A stretch of DNA of 64,000 bases from Aldehydirespirator sp965116865. GTDB lineage: Bacteria; Actinomycetota; Acidimicrobiia; Acidimicrobiales; Aldehydirespiratoraceae. The notes under the pieces are model-generated. The model did no database searches, was not told the DNA's origin, and saw only the letters and a list, made by a program, of their open reading frames with translations. Location: assembly GCA_965116865.1 (NCBI GenBank), contig OZ220727.1, positions 682,001 through 746,000 on the forward strand, written 5' to 3'. Both the position numbers and the translations under genes were made by a program. Positions 45,121 through 53,778 of this stretch are shown piece after piece; positions within the stretch are counted from its first letter, which is position 1, and every line of letters starts with the position of its first letter.

Positions 45121-48100
45121 GGGGGGCTGCGGCTGTGCTCGCGGCTGTGGTGCTGGTCGCGGTGCTGCCGTCTGCGCCGGTGTCGGCTCGGGCGTTGTCG
45201 GATGTTGCCACGCTTGACGGCATCACGGTGGTCGGTGGGGTTCTGTCGCCGGAGTTCTCTTCGGATGTGCGTTTCTATCGTGTGGGCGTCGCCCATGGTG
45301 AGGACCGGGCGACGGTAGGGTTCGACAAGGGCCATCCCGGTCAGGCGGTGGCTTTCGAGGACGGTTCCGGCTCAGGCCTCGCTGACACCGACGCTGGCGA
45401 GGCTGGCCATCAGGTGGATCTGGCCTACGGCACCAACACGGTGAGGCTGGTCGTCACGCCCGCCGACGCAGGCGCCGACGCCGCGACTTACACTCTGTCC
45501 ATTGTGCGGGCCGTGCCCGCCGGGGAGGTCGGGGTGTCTGCTGACCAGGCTCCGTCGGGGCTGGACGGCTGGCCCGCCGCCGACAACGCGGTCGGCGTTT
45601 TGCAGGTCAGTGAAGTGGAGAGTCTTGTGGCGGAGGGCATACCCCGCGCGTCCAATTACTATTCTGTGGGGTTGTCGGCGATGCCGTCGGGGGATGTGAC
45701 GGTGTCGGTGTCGCCGTTGGCGGATGGTGATCTGGTACTGTATACGGGGTTGACGACGGTGTCTATGTCGGATACGGGTGCGGTGCTGACGTTGACGTTC
45801 GGCTCCAGCAACTGGAACAACCCCCAGTTCTTGACGGTGAGCGCTGTCGACGACCCTGACTCCGTCAACGATTTCGTGACGTTGCGTCACACAGCGTCGG
45901 GCGGCGGCTATGACAACGTGTCGGTGGATCTAGAGGTGGAGATCGTCGACACCGACGCCACTTTGTGGCTCGCTGAGGCATTGGTGACGGTGCCCGAGGG
46001 CTCACAGCATGAGCCCTTTGTGAGGCTGGGGTCTGCGCCGTCGGGGGATGTGACGGTGTCGGTGTCTGTGCCCGACGGCACCGGCAGCGATCTGGTGCTG
46101 GTGGACGACTCGCAGTCGGTGCGTGTGACGGGTTCGGGTCCGGTGTTGGACAGCAAGACGTTCACAAGCGTCAATTGGCTGAGGTCGTACTTCGTGACGG
46201 TGTTCGCCCTCGACGACGATGACGACGTCGACGACGTTCAGACGCTGCGCTTCACCGTGTTGGGCGACGGCCATGACTTTTACACGGATGTGCCGGTGAC
46301 GGTCGTCGACGACGAGAGCGGCATTTTGGTGTTCGATTCGAGGTCGGTGTCGGTGACGGAGGGCATGCACGCAGAGTACGGGGTGAAGCTGGGGGCGCGG
46401 CCGTCGGCGCCTGTGACGGTGTCGGTGTCTGTGCCTGACGGCACGGGCAGCGATCTGGTGCTGTCGACGTCGACGTCGACGTCGGTGTCTGTGTCGGGTT
46501 CGGGTTCGGTGCTGGTGTTGACGTTCGGCAGCGCCGACTGGAACGTGTCCCAGTCGGTGAGGGTGCATGCCGACGCCGATGCCGACACCGACGACGACTT
46601 CGAGACGTTGCGCCACACCGTGTCGGGCGACGGCCATGACTTTTACGCGGACGTGGCGGTGACGGTCGCCGACAATAACAAGGGCACGTTGGTGTTCTCT
46701 GATGCACCGGTGTCGGTGGATGAGGGCTCGCACGCAGAGTACGGGGTGAGGTTGTCGGAGCAGCCGTCGAGTGAGGTGTCTGTGACTGTGTCGGCCGACG
46801 ATGATGGTCTGGCGTTGGTGTCGGGGGCGGTGTCGTCTGTGTTGGGCGCTGGGACGATGCTGACGTTGACGTTCAGCAGGACCGACTGGAACGTGTCCCA
46901 GTCGGTGACGGTGCATGCTCTCGAAGACGACGACCTCGAGGACGAAACCAGGACGCTGGTGCATGCGGCGTCGGGCGGCGGCTACGGCGGCGTGTCGGGC
47001 AATGTGACAGTCACCGTCACAGACGACGACACCGGCATGCTGGAGTTCGCTGATGTACCAGTGTCGGTGACGGAGGGCTCGCACGCAGAGTACGGGGTGA
47101 GGCTGTCGAAGCAGCCGTCGAGTGAGGTGTCTGTGACTGTGACGGGCACCGTCGGCAACGATCTGGTGCTTGTGCGGGGGGTGATGTCTTTGTCGCTTGA
47201 TGGTTCGACGTTCGCGCTGACGTTCAGCACCACCGACTGGAACACCTACAAGTCGGTTACGGTGCATGCCCTCGACGACATCGACACCAGCGACGACACC
47301 GAGACGCTGGCGCATGCGGCGTCGGGCGGCGGCTACAACGTGTCCGCGGCTGTGGGGGTGAGGGTCGCTGACGACGAGGTGAGCCAGTTGGTGTTCTCTC
47401 ATGCACCAGTGTCGGTGGATGAGGGCTCGCACGCAGAGTACGGGGTGAGGTTGTCGAAGCAGCCGTCGAGTGAGGTGTCTGTGACTGTGTCGGCCGACGA
47501 TGATGGTCTGGCGTTGGTGTCGGGGGCGGTGTCGTCTGTGTTGGGCGCTGGGACGATGCTGACGTTGACGTTCAGCAGGACCGACTGGAACGTGTCCCAG
47601 TCGGTGACGGTGCATGCTCTCGAAGACGACGACCTCGAGGACGAAACCAGGACGCTGGTGCATGCGGCGTCGGGCGGCGGCTACAGCGGCGTGTCGGGCA
47701 ATGTGACAGTCACCGTCACAGACGACGACACCGCGCCTCCGCCGCCTCCGCCGCCTCCTCCGCCGCCTCCGCCGCCTCCGCCGTCTCCGTCTCCGCCGTC
47801 TCCGTCTCCGCCGTCTCCGTCTCCGTCGGCTCCTCCGCCGGCTCCGCGGTCTGCGATATTCGCCGATGTGGACACCGACAGCGTCCACGCGGCGGCCATC
47901 GAAGCGATGTTCCGCAGTGGCATCACTGTCGGCTGCGGCGGCGACCCGCCGCGCTTCTGTCCTGACCTGCCCGTCACCAGGGCTCAGATGGCCAGCCTGT
48001 TGGCGCGTGCGCTCGGTTTGGACGATGCGCCGCAGCCTGCGGGATTCGTGGATGTGGACCCGCGGAGCGTCCACGCGGCGGCCATCGACGCGTTGCGCCA

Positions 48101-48407
48101 CGCCGGGGTCACCGCGGGTTGCGGCACTCGTCCGTTGCGCTTCTGTCCGGACATGTCCGTCACCAGGGCTCAGATGGCCGGCTTCCTGTATCGAGCGCTC
48201 GGCTTTGCGGACGCTCCGCAGTCTGCGGGATTCGTCGATGTGGATCCGCGGAGTCCCCACGCGGCGGCCATCGACGCTTTGTACCACAGTGATGTCACCA
48301 AAGGCTGCGGCAGCGACCCGCTGCGCTTCTGCCCGCACCAGCATCTCACACGGGCTCAGATGGCCAGCCTGCTGCAACGCGCCCTAGACCTCGGCACAAC
48401 CGCATAA
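45087..48407 (+). CDS. Large secreted surface protein with Calx-beta-like repeats and SLH-like domains (SLH2)
   Basis: A 1106-residue exported protein. Signal peptide (GVLARVSCRGAAAVLAAVV..PSAPVSA), then a cadherin-like beta-sandwich of about 100 residues (ATLDGITVVGGVLSPEFSSD). Six beta-sandwich repeats resembling Calx-beta follow; repeats three and five (46680-47035 and 47390-47735) are almost identical in DNA. A Pro/Ser linker (47740-47850) leads to three SLH-like modules. The last about 570 bp match the end of SLH1 with only about three differences that I can see, and similarity stops right after the stop codon. GTG 45087 lies in the third copy of a triplicated leader. Confidence 0.86.
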   Translation: MSRGVLARVSCRGAAAVLAAVVLVAVLPSAPVSARALSDVATLDGITVVGGVLSPEFSSDVRFYRVGVAHGEDRATVGFDKGHPGQAVAFEDGSGSGLADTDAGEAGHQVDLAYGTNTVRLVVTPADAGADAATYTLSIVRAVPAGEVGVSADQAPSGLDGWPAADNAVGVLQVSEVESLVAEGIPRASNYYSVGLSAMPSGDVTVSVSPLADGDLVLYTGLTTVSMSDTGAVLTLTFGSSNWNNPQFLTVSAVDDPDSVNDFVTLRHTASGGGYDNVSVDLEVEIVDTDATLWLAEALVTVPEGSQHEPFVRLGSAPSGDVTVSVSVPDGTGSDLVLVDDSQSVRVTGSGPVLDSKTFTSVNWLRSYFVTVFALDDDDDVDDVQTLRFTVLGDGHDFYTDVPVTVVDDESGILVFDSRSVSVTEGMHAEYGVKLGARPSAPVTVSVSVPDGTGSDLVLSTSTSTSVSVSGSGSVLVLTFGSADWNVSQSVRVHADADADTDDDFETLRHTVSGDGHDFYADVAVTVADNNKGTLVFSDAPVSVDEGSHAEYGVRLSEQPSSEVSVTVSADDDGLALVSGAVSSVLGAGTMLTLTFSRTDWNVSQSVTVHALEDDDLEDETRTLVHAASGGGYGGVSGNVTVTVTDDDTGMLEFADVPVSVTEGSHAEYGVRLSKQPSSEVSVTVTGTVGNDLVLVRGVMSLSLDGSTFALTFSTTDWNTYKSVTVHALDDIDTSDDTETLAHAASGGGYNVSAAVGVRVADDEVSQLVFSHAPVSVDEGSHAEYGVRLSKQPSSEVSVTVSADDDGLALVSGAVSSVLGAGTMLTLTFSRTDWNVSQSVTVHALEDDDLEDETRTLVHAASGGGYSGVSGNVTVTVTDDDTAPPPPPPPPPPPPPPPPSPSPPSPSPPSPSPSAPPPAPRSAIFADVDTDSVHAAAIEAMFRSGITVGCGGDPPRFCPDLPVTRAQMASLLARALGLDDAPQPAGFVDVDPRSVHAAAIDALRHAGVTAGCGTRPLRFCPDMSVTRAQMAGFLYRALGFADAPQSAGFVDVDPRSPHAAAIDALYHSDVTKGCGSDPLRFCPHQHLTRAQMASLLQRALDLGTTA

Positions 48408-48555
48408 GCGCCGGTTGCCCGGCTGTGTCGAGGGAGCCGATTCTGGGGCGACCCTCGCATGGGCATCCCCCCGAATCGTGGAGACAACGTCCCGGGCTGT
48501 CACAGCTAAGTGCCATAATCGCGATTCCGCGGCCACAAAACCCCCGTCCCTTCGT

Positions 48556-48731
48556 GTGGCGCACGACCGCCGACGAGATCTTCGAGACCAGCACCCCGGA
48601 CGGTCCCGGCATTGAGATCAGCGACGTGTGGCGCACGACCGCCGACGAGATCTTCGAGACTAGCACCCCGGACGGTCCCGGCATCGAGATCAGCGACGTG
48701 TGGCGCACGACCGCCGACGAGATCTTCGAGA
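48556..48731 (+). repeat. 72-bp tandem array G (2.4 copies)
   Basis: Copies begin at 48556, 48628 and 48700, 72 bp apart; the last ends after 32 bp. The flanks 48408-48555 and 48732-48926 hold no gene that I can support. Confidence 0.95.
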
Positions 48732-48937
48732 TCCTCGCAACGTATCTACAACGAAATCCCCACTCGGGACTCCGGGGCGGGCTGACGATGCCGGCGGCAC
48801 GCCCGACACCCGGCACGGCCCAGACCCGCCACCGCTCAGCGCGGGCTCATGTTCTGTCTGGCAAGATATTCTGATGTCTATGGTTGTGGAGCATGGAAGT
48901 TCAAGCTAGTGTCGGTCCAGCGAATTGGAGGTGCGCG

Positions 48938-49639
48938 TTGACGAGCTCGATCGTGGCTGGTCCTCCCGAGGTTGACATCGACTACCCGGAGGGACCGCAA
49001 GTGCCCGAAGGAGACCTGCAACTGCGGCGGCGCGTCGAGATCCTGCTGGCGCTGCGGCACTGGTACGCCCGCCGCAGCGACCCGCACGGCGCGTGGGTGT
49101 GCTGCGACATCAACGTCTACTACAAAAAAGGCGACCCCAAAACGGTCGTCTCGCCCGACGTGGCCGTCGCGTTCGGAGTGGACGTCGCCGCGGTCGAGAA
49201 CAAGACCACCTACAAAGTCTGGGAAGCCGGCGCGGCGCCGTGCTTCGCGTTGGAGATCGCCTCGCCCAACACCGTGCTCACCGACCTTCGCGTCAAACCG
49301 GCCCGGTACGCCGAACTCGGCGTACAGGAATACTGGCGCCTCGACCCCACCGGCGGCGAACTGCTCAACCCCCCGCTGCAAGCCGAGCAGCGCCGCTCCG
49401 GTCGCTGGACCCCCATAGACGTGACACCCGACGGACACGGCCTGAGAGGCCACAGCGAGGCGCTCGGCCTCGACCTCTGCTGGCACCCGCCCAAACTGCG
49501 ACTATGGGACCGCACAGCCGGCGCCTGGCTACTCGACAACGACGACCAAATCACACGAGCCGACACCGCAGAAACCCGGGCATCCGCAGCCGAAGCGGAG
49601 CTCGCCGAGCTCCGGGCCCGCCTGGGCCCCACCCCCTGA
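48938..49639 (+). CDS. Uma2-family (DUF820) endonuclease-like protein
   Basis: A 233-residue restriction-endonuclease-fold protein. Active-site elements SPDVAVAFG and FALEIASPNTVLTDLRVK, then YAELGVQEYWRLDP, are diagnostic of Uma2. GGAGGT (48927-48932) places the start at TTG 48938. The C-terminus has a short coiled coil (TAETRASAAEAELAELRARL). The natural target is unknown. The end overlaps the minus-strand hypothetical gene at 49551-49931. Confidence 0.85.
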   Translation: MTSSIVAGPPEVDIDYPEGPQVPEGDLQLRRRVEILLALRHWYARRSDPHGAWVCCDINVYYKKGDPKTVVSPDVAVAFGVDVAAVENKTTYKVWEAGAAPCFALEIASPNTVLTDLRVKPARYAELGVQEYWRLDPTGGELLNPPLQAEQRRSGRWTPIDVTPDGHGLRGHSEALGLDLCWHPPKLRLWDRTAGAWLLDNDDQITRADTAETRASAAEAELAELRARLGPTP

Positions 49640-49931
49640 CCCGCAGCCCGCACCCGCCGCCCGGCCGCGACGCCCCACCACCACTGGCCATCGGCAGTTC
49701 TCTGCCGTGTGCTATGTCGCGTCTCAGCTTCCCGGTGTTCCGAAGGTCAGACCAAGCATCAAGGATCTGGATGCCCACATCACCGGTGCGGGACACGGCA
49801 TCATCGATCTTGTCCTGCACAGGGACGTGCTCTACCGCGACTCCAGAGTGCTGGGTGGCGTAGAGCGACTCGACGGATCGGATTGCGTTGAGCAGCGCGC
49901 TGTAGGCGCCGCGGCTCTGGAGGCGATTCAC
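49551..49931 (-). CDS. Hypothetical protein, second gene of a minus-strand pair
   Basis: The first about 65 residues look protein-like (NAIRSVESLYATQHSGVAVE, DKIDDAVSRTGDVGIQIL); the last 60 are Gly/Arg-rich and antisense to the Uma2 gene, so the functional end may be a lost stop. The ATG overlaps the stop of the upstream gene (ATGA), a sign of coupling. Not recognised. Confidence 0.4.
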   Translation of the reverse strand: MNRLQSRGAYSALLNAIRSVESLYATQHSGVAVEHVPVQDKIDDAVSRTGDVGIQILDAWSDLRNTGKLRRDIAHGRELPMASGGGASRPGGGCGLRVRGWGPGGPGARRAPLRLRMPGFLRCRLV

Positions 49932-50455
49932 AGTCTCTGTAGAACACTGCTGTCAAACTCGACACGGTAGGGCGCAGCACGAACAGATGCGGGGTTGACC
50001 TCTACGCCGAGAGCGTGAAGTCGCTCGACTACCCAATCGAACCAAAGCTCGGCATCGTCAGGTTCAACCGCGGCAAGCACACCGCGAGTGAGGCTCGCCC
50101 GAGTCTCGAATCGCCAAGGGTCGCTCACGTAGGCTTTGACAACAGGAAGGAGCAGCAGCAGCCGTCGAAGCCACGGGATTCGACAAGCGACATGGTTCAC
50201 CGAGCTAAACCCCCGGTCGTCTCTCAAGGTAACACGCTTGCCGTTGCTAAGTTGCGCGAACTCAACCAGACTGACACTAAGTGTCGCAGGCCCGGCCTTG
50301 CGAGTCTTGTCCCGGTTGCTACGAACCTGGCCGGGGCGGTGCTGAGAGGGGCGCTCGTCCCGTGGGCGCCGCCCGACGCGCGTCAGATGGTCTGTGGAGG
50401 GCTCGGAGCGGTCGTTCGCTTCGCAGACAGCGCCAAGCAAGACCACGCTCAGCAT
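49928..50455 (-). CDS. Hypothetical protein, possibly 5'-disrupted by IS607
   Basis: The C-terminal about 110 residues appear genuine (VTLRDDRGFSSVNHV, RRLLLLLPVVKAYVSDPW, LWFDWVVERLHALGVEVNP). The N-terminal part reads poorly and runs toward the IS607 right end near 50470-50530, so the original start may be lost. It overlaps the next gene by ATGA. I do not recognise the family. Confidence 0.4.
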   Translation of the reverse strand: MLSVVLLGAVCEANDRSEPSTDHLTRVGRRPRDERPSQHRPGQVRSNRDKTRKAGPATLSVSLVEFAQLSNGKRVTLRDDRGFSSVNHVACRIPWLRRLLLLLPVVKAYVSDPWRFETRASLTRGVLAAVEPDDAELWFDWVVERLHALGVEVNPASVRAAPYRVEFDSSVLQRL

Positions 50456-50479
50456 GTAGAGCCAACCAAACTACGGCGT

Positions 50480-50640
50480 GTAATCCCGGCAGGGGATGTT
50501 CCTTGTAGGCGTGTAGGCCGTTGATTGTTCGTGTTGTTTTGTTCACGAAGCCCTCCTTGCGGAGTCACGCTGCCTCTTTCGAGGTTTTGTGTTTGCAGGG
50601 CTGTGCGGTTGCCGGTTGAGTGCCCGGTCTTACATCGCTT
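50480..50640 (-). ncRNA. Candidate omega RNA of TnpB
   Basis: In IS200/605 and IS607 elements the TnpB guide RNA overlaps the 3' end of tnpB and extends to the element's right end; the guide is read from the flanking DNA. By that rule it should cover roughly this stretch. I have not verified a fold; the location is by analogy only. Confidence 0.3.
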
Positions 50641-51932
50641 CGATCAGCATGGCTGATCCCCCCGCTTCTGACGGCGGGGGCCTGCTCGGGGTCAACTCTC
50701 CCGTGGGGTTGTTCTTGTGGGTGGTACCGGGCGAGGTTGATCGCGGCGTTGTTGTCGCGGTCGTGGTCGGTGCCGCAGTGGGCGCAGCGCCATTCTCGTT
50801 TCTTGCCGGGTTCGTTTGTTTCACCGCAGGCCGAGCATGTTTTGGAAGACGGGTAGTACCTGTCTGCGAGCACCAAAGACGAGTCGTGCCAGTCGGTCTT
50901 GTAGGCCATTTGGCGTTTGAACTCGCCTAGCGGCGCGTCTCTCATGTGCTTGGCTCCGCCTTTTCGCATCCCTGCGACGTTCAAGTCCTCAATCACTGTC
51001 TCGCCGTGGGTCTTGGCGAGACGGGTGGTGAGTTTGTGAACAGCGTCGCGTCGGATGTCGGCAGCGCGGCGATGATACCGGGTCAGTTCCTCCTTCGTTC
51101 TGAGCCAGCGGTTCGACCCTTTCTGCTGGCGGGCGAGTCGACGGTTCAGCCTTCGTAGCTTCGCCAGCGACTCTGTGAGCGGTTCCGGGTTGGGGACACG
51201 TTCGATGATTGTTCCGTCGGGGCGGGCGACCACAGCAAGGACGCGTTCGCCCACGTCGACGCCAACACGAGAGTCCGGTTGGGTGGGTTTGTGGTGGCGT
51301 TGCGGGCGCAGCACACACGCTCTCACGCTGGCGACTAGACGTGTTCCGCGTCGCGATACGGTCACTGCCAGAACCTCGCCTTGGTTCTGTTCGACAAGAC
51401 GAGCCAGTTTGCGGGTCGATTCATGCGTTGCGATCCAGCCGACACGCGGAATGTGAACCACTCCGCGTCTCACAAGAACCTGGTTGGAGCCGTTGCGGGT
51501 GACAGTGAACGAGTCTCGGTGCTTACAGCGTTTATGGAACCGAGGAAACCCGACACGTCGGCCTTTGAGCTTCCCCGCACGAGACTTCTGCCACCGCCAG
51601 TAAGCATCCACCGCGCCCCGTATCCCGTCGTTGAAAACCTCTTTGGATATCTCCGGCCACCACTCCTCGCCTGTGCCCGCGTCCACAGCGACGACACGCT
51701 TCTCGACGTTCCATTTCTTGCGAAGCCCATACAACGACGGAGCCGCCGACGACACGCCCTCAGACCGGAACCGCTCCACACCCGCCGAAATCTGTGCCAC
51801 CGTCCAGTTGCGAGCGAACCGACGCGCCCCGAAGCACCGCTCCAACGCCGACACCTGATCCCTAGTCGGGTCAAGCGCGAACACGAAACCCTGCATCGTG
51901 TACCCAGCAGGAGGCCTGTAGCGCCTAGCCAT
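50565..51932 (-). CDS. tnpB: RNA-guided nuclease TnpB (IS607-associated)
   Basis: A 455-residue TnpB. RuvC catalytic residues are intact: Asp in VGVDVGERVLAVV, Glu in ETVIEDLNVAGM, and Asp in DRDNNAAINLARY. The zinc finger CSACGETNEPG...WRCAHCG lies between the last two. N-terminal YTMQGFVFALDPTRDQVSAL is typical. ATG 51932 overlaps the tnpA stop by 8 nt; a longer frame is not conserved. A C-terminal Lys/Ala tail follows RuvC. Confidence 0.92.
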   Translation of the reverse strand: MARRYRPPAGYTMQGFVFALDPTRDQVSALERCFGARRFARNWTVAQISAGVERFRSEGVSSAAPSLYGLRKKWNVEKRVVAVDAGTGEEWWPEISKEVFNDGIRGAVDAYWRWQKSRAGKLKGRRVGFPRFHKRCKHRDSFTVTRNGSNQVLVRRGVVHIPRVGWIATHESTRKLARLVEQNQGEVLAVTVSRRGTRLVASVRACVLRPQRHHKPTQPDSRVGVDVGERVLAVVARPDGTIIERVPNPEPLTESLAKLRRLNRRLARQQKGSNRWLRTKEELTRYHRRAADIRRDAVHKLTTRLAKTHGETVIEDLNVAGMRKGGAKHMRDAPLGEFKRQMAYKTDWHDSSLVLADRYYPSSKTCSACGETNEPGKKREWRCAHCGTDHDRDNNAAINLARYHPQEQPHGRVDPEQAPAVRSGGISHADRSDVRPGTQPATAQPCKHKTSKEAA

Positions 51933-52482
51933 GCGTCGCTGCCTCCATCGCACGATTCGCAACCGCCCGTCTGCCGCACAAACGAACACACACCGACGTC
52001 AGCACCTCGGTCACATCCCGCACCAGATCGTCGTCCAACTCGTCGTCGTCAACAACCAACAACTCGCGACCCGACGCAACGAACGAAGCCTCCACCATCT
52101 CGAACCCGAACCGCGCCAACCGATCACGATGCTCCACCACCACCGTCCCCACCGACAGATCAGCCAACAACCACATCAACTTGCGGCGTTTCCCGTTCAG
52201 CCCCGAACCCGTCTCAGACACCACCCTCAACACCGCCAACCCCTTCTCCGCCGCCCACGCCGTCAACCGCACCACCTGCCGGTCCAAACCCGCCGACTGA
52301 CCCGAAGACGAAACCCGCGCATACACCGCCACCCCCACCGGACCCCCCACAGGCATCAACCCACCCACCAGAATCGTCTTACCCACACGATTCGCGAGCA
52401 CCAGCAAATCACCGTCGTGATACCACTTCAACGCAGTCCGATAATCAACACCATGAGCCTCAGCCCACGCCTTCAACCTCAC
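51925..52482 (-). CDS. tnpA: IS607-family serine transposase
   Basis: A 185-residue recombinase. N-terminal MerR-like helix-turn-helix (KAWAEAHGVDYRTALKWYHD) is followed by a serine-resolvase core with the nucleophile Ser in VAVYARVSSSGQ and VVEHRDRLARFGFE near residue 120. It moves the element without terminal repeats. Confidence 0.92.
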   Translation of the reverse strand: MRLKAWAEAHGVDYRTALKWYHDGDLLVLANRVGKTILVGGLMPVGGPVGVAVYARVSSSGQSAGLDRQVVRLTAWAAEKGLAVLRVVSETGSGLNGKRRKLMWLLADLSVGTVVVEHRDRLARFGFEMVEASFVASGRELLVVDDDELDDDLVRDVTEVLTSVCVRLCGRRAVANRAMEAATHG

Positions 52483-52529
52483 AAAACAACCCTATCACAC
52501 ACACCACAGACAACCGTTGCAACCCTGTG

Positions 52530-53156
52530 GGTGCGGGCCCAGCCACCATCGAGTCTGACATCGATGACGCTGCGCCAAGCGGTCGTCTCGGTCGTTTCGC
52601 ACTGAACCTGTGCAGTTGCACGCTTGCCGCTTCCCCCGCCTCTCCTGACACGCTTCGTGGCCGCTGACCCATGGTCCTCCCACCAGCAGTCCCACAGCCC
52701 GATGAAGCCGCGCCCGCCGCAGAAGAGCCTATCTCAGATCCTCCCGAACTGCCCCAGGCAGCGACCCGCAGACCCGATGACAGTGGCGGATCAGTCGCCA
52801 CCGGCCACAAGCGCCCAAGGCCACCCCCATAGCAAGTCGTCGACCCTGACAGCGAAGCTGACGGCGTGAGACCGTCAGCTTCGCCGCGCCCACGCGCAGC
52901 CCAGCACGGGCTGCGCGACGCTGAGGGCGCGGCGTGGCCGTTGCGGCCGTCAGCTTCGCCGCGCCCGCGCGCACCCCAGCACGGCCCAGCGAAGAGTCCA
53001 ACGACATCAGCGGTCCGCCGAGCCGGGCCTTTGGCTGCCACCGTGCCCCAAGAAGGCCGCATACTGTCTTGGTTCGGATCGATGAACCCTCCAGGTTCGG
53101 ATCGACCCACAGTGGGCAAATCCATACCTCAGAAACCGTTGGAATACCAAGGCGCT
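52530..53156 (+). mobile_element. Remnant 3' end of an IS related to the 55.3-kb transposase element
   Basis: From about 52822 to 53155 the sequence matches 56493-56757, including CATCCTGTCTTGGTTCGGATC-like and GTTGGAATACCAAGGCG blocks, and then diverges at a common point. Relative to the other copy it contains an extra 75-bp duplication (CCGTCAGCTTCGCCGCGCCC at 52872 and 52947). The part from 52530 to 52820 has only fragmentary protein-like sequence. Confidence 0.7.
52852..52884. terminator. 13-bp stem hairpin, loop orientation A
   Basis: GCGAAGCTGACGG and CCGTCAGCTTCGC pair perfectly around the loop CGTGAGA. The equivalent hairpin at 56531-56563 has the loop TCTCACG, the reverse complement. 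Confidence 0.7.
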
Positions 53157-53204
53157 TGAGCCTTCGCGGATTCGTGGGGAGCGGGGTGGTTGAGGGTCCT
53201 TGAG

Positions 53205-53570
53205 TAGGGGTCGGGGCCCTGCTGGGATCGGTGATGTACACGTCAGCGATCCAGGAGGGCCCCGATGGCTTCCGATGTTATGCGGGTGCGGTTGCATCTG
53301 CGCCGGATCCGTGTGCTCGCGGTGGCGGTGGCCATGCCGAGCGAGCTGGTTGTGGAGGTCGGGTCGGCTGTGAGGCGGCCGAGGTGCCCGGGGTGCGGGT
53401 TCTGTTGCGCTCGGGTGCATGACGCCCGGCGTCGCAAGATCCGCGACCTGGAGGTGTCGGGACGTCACACGACGCTGGTGTGGATGCGGCGGCGGCTTTC
53501 GTGCGGCAACTGCGGCGAGCGCTTCTTGGAGGACCGCCCAGCCTTCGAGGGACGCCTGGCGCGAATAGCA
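53205..53570 (+). pseudogene. ISL3-family transposase, N-terminal fragment
   Basis: ATG 53265 opens about 100 residues typical of the ISL3 zinc-binding N-terminus: RCPGCGFCCARVHDARRRKI, LEVSGRHTTLVWMRRR, LSCGNCGERF. Similarity ends near 53570 and the DDE part is missing. GGGTCGGGGCCCTGCTGG just upstream may be the left terminal repeat. From 53571 to 53778 no gene is seen. Confidence 0.8.
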
Positions 53571-53778
53571 AACCCCCAGGTCAGCGCATTGACCGTGATG
53601 GCACTCGGAACGCGTTTCGGTGGATTCCCGAACGCGAATCCAGCGATTTCAGAACGCAGTCAGCGAGAGATGCGCCGAGGCCACGGGCTGACCTCGTACC
53701 GCGGAACGGTCTGGCAAAGCGTACGTGCGGGATTACAACGCCAGCGGACTGCCGTAGGCGGGTTGGGTTCAGAGGCGG

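Larger units (their letters stand above)
50480..52525 (-). mobile_element. IS607-family element (serine transposase plus TnpB)
   Basis: Complete pair of tnpA and tnpB on the minus strand, overlapping by 8 nt. Ends are only approximate: the 5' side has CCCTATCACACACACCACAG near 52490, the 3' side TAGGCGTGTAGGCCG near 50510. IS607 elements lack inverted repeats and make no target duplication, so precise borders need an empty site. Confidence 0.6.

Noticed and set aside
15117..48731. CRISPR arrays (repeat about 36 bp, spacer about 36 bp)
   Set aside because: The geometry fits, but spacers within each array are identical, each locus has a different repeat, and there are no cas genes or shared leader.
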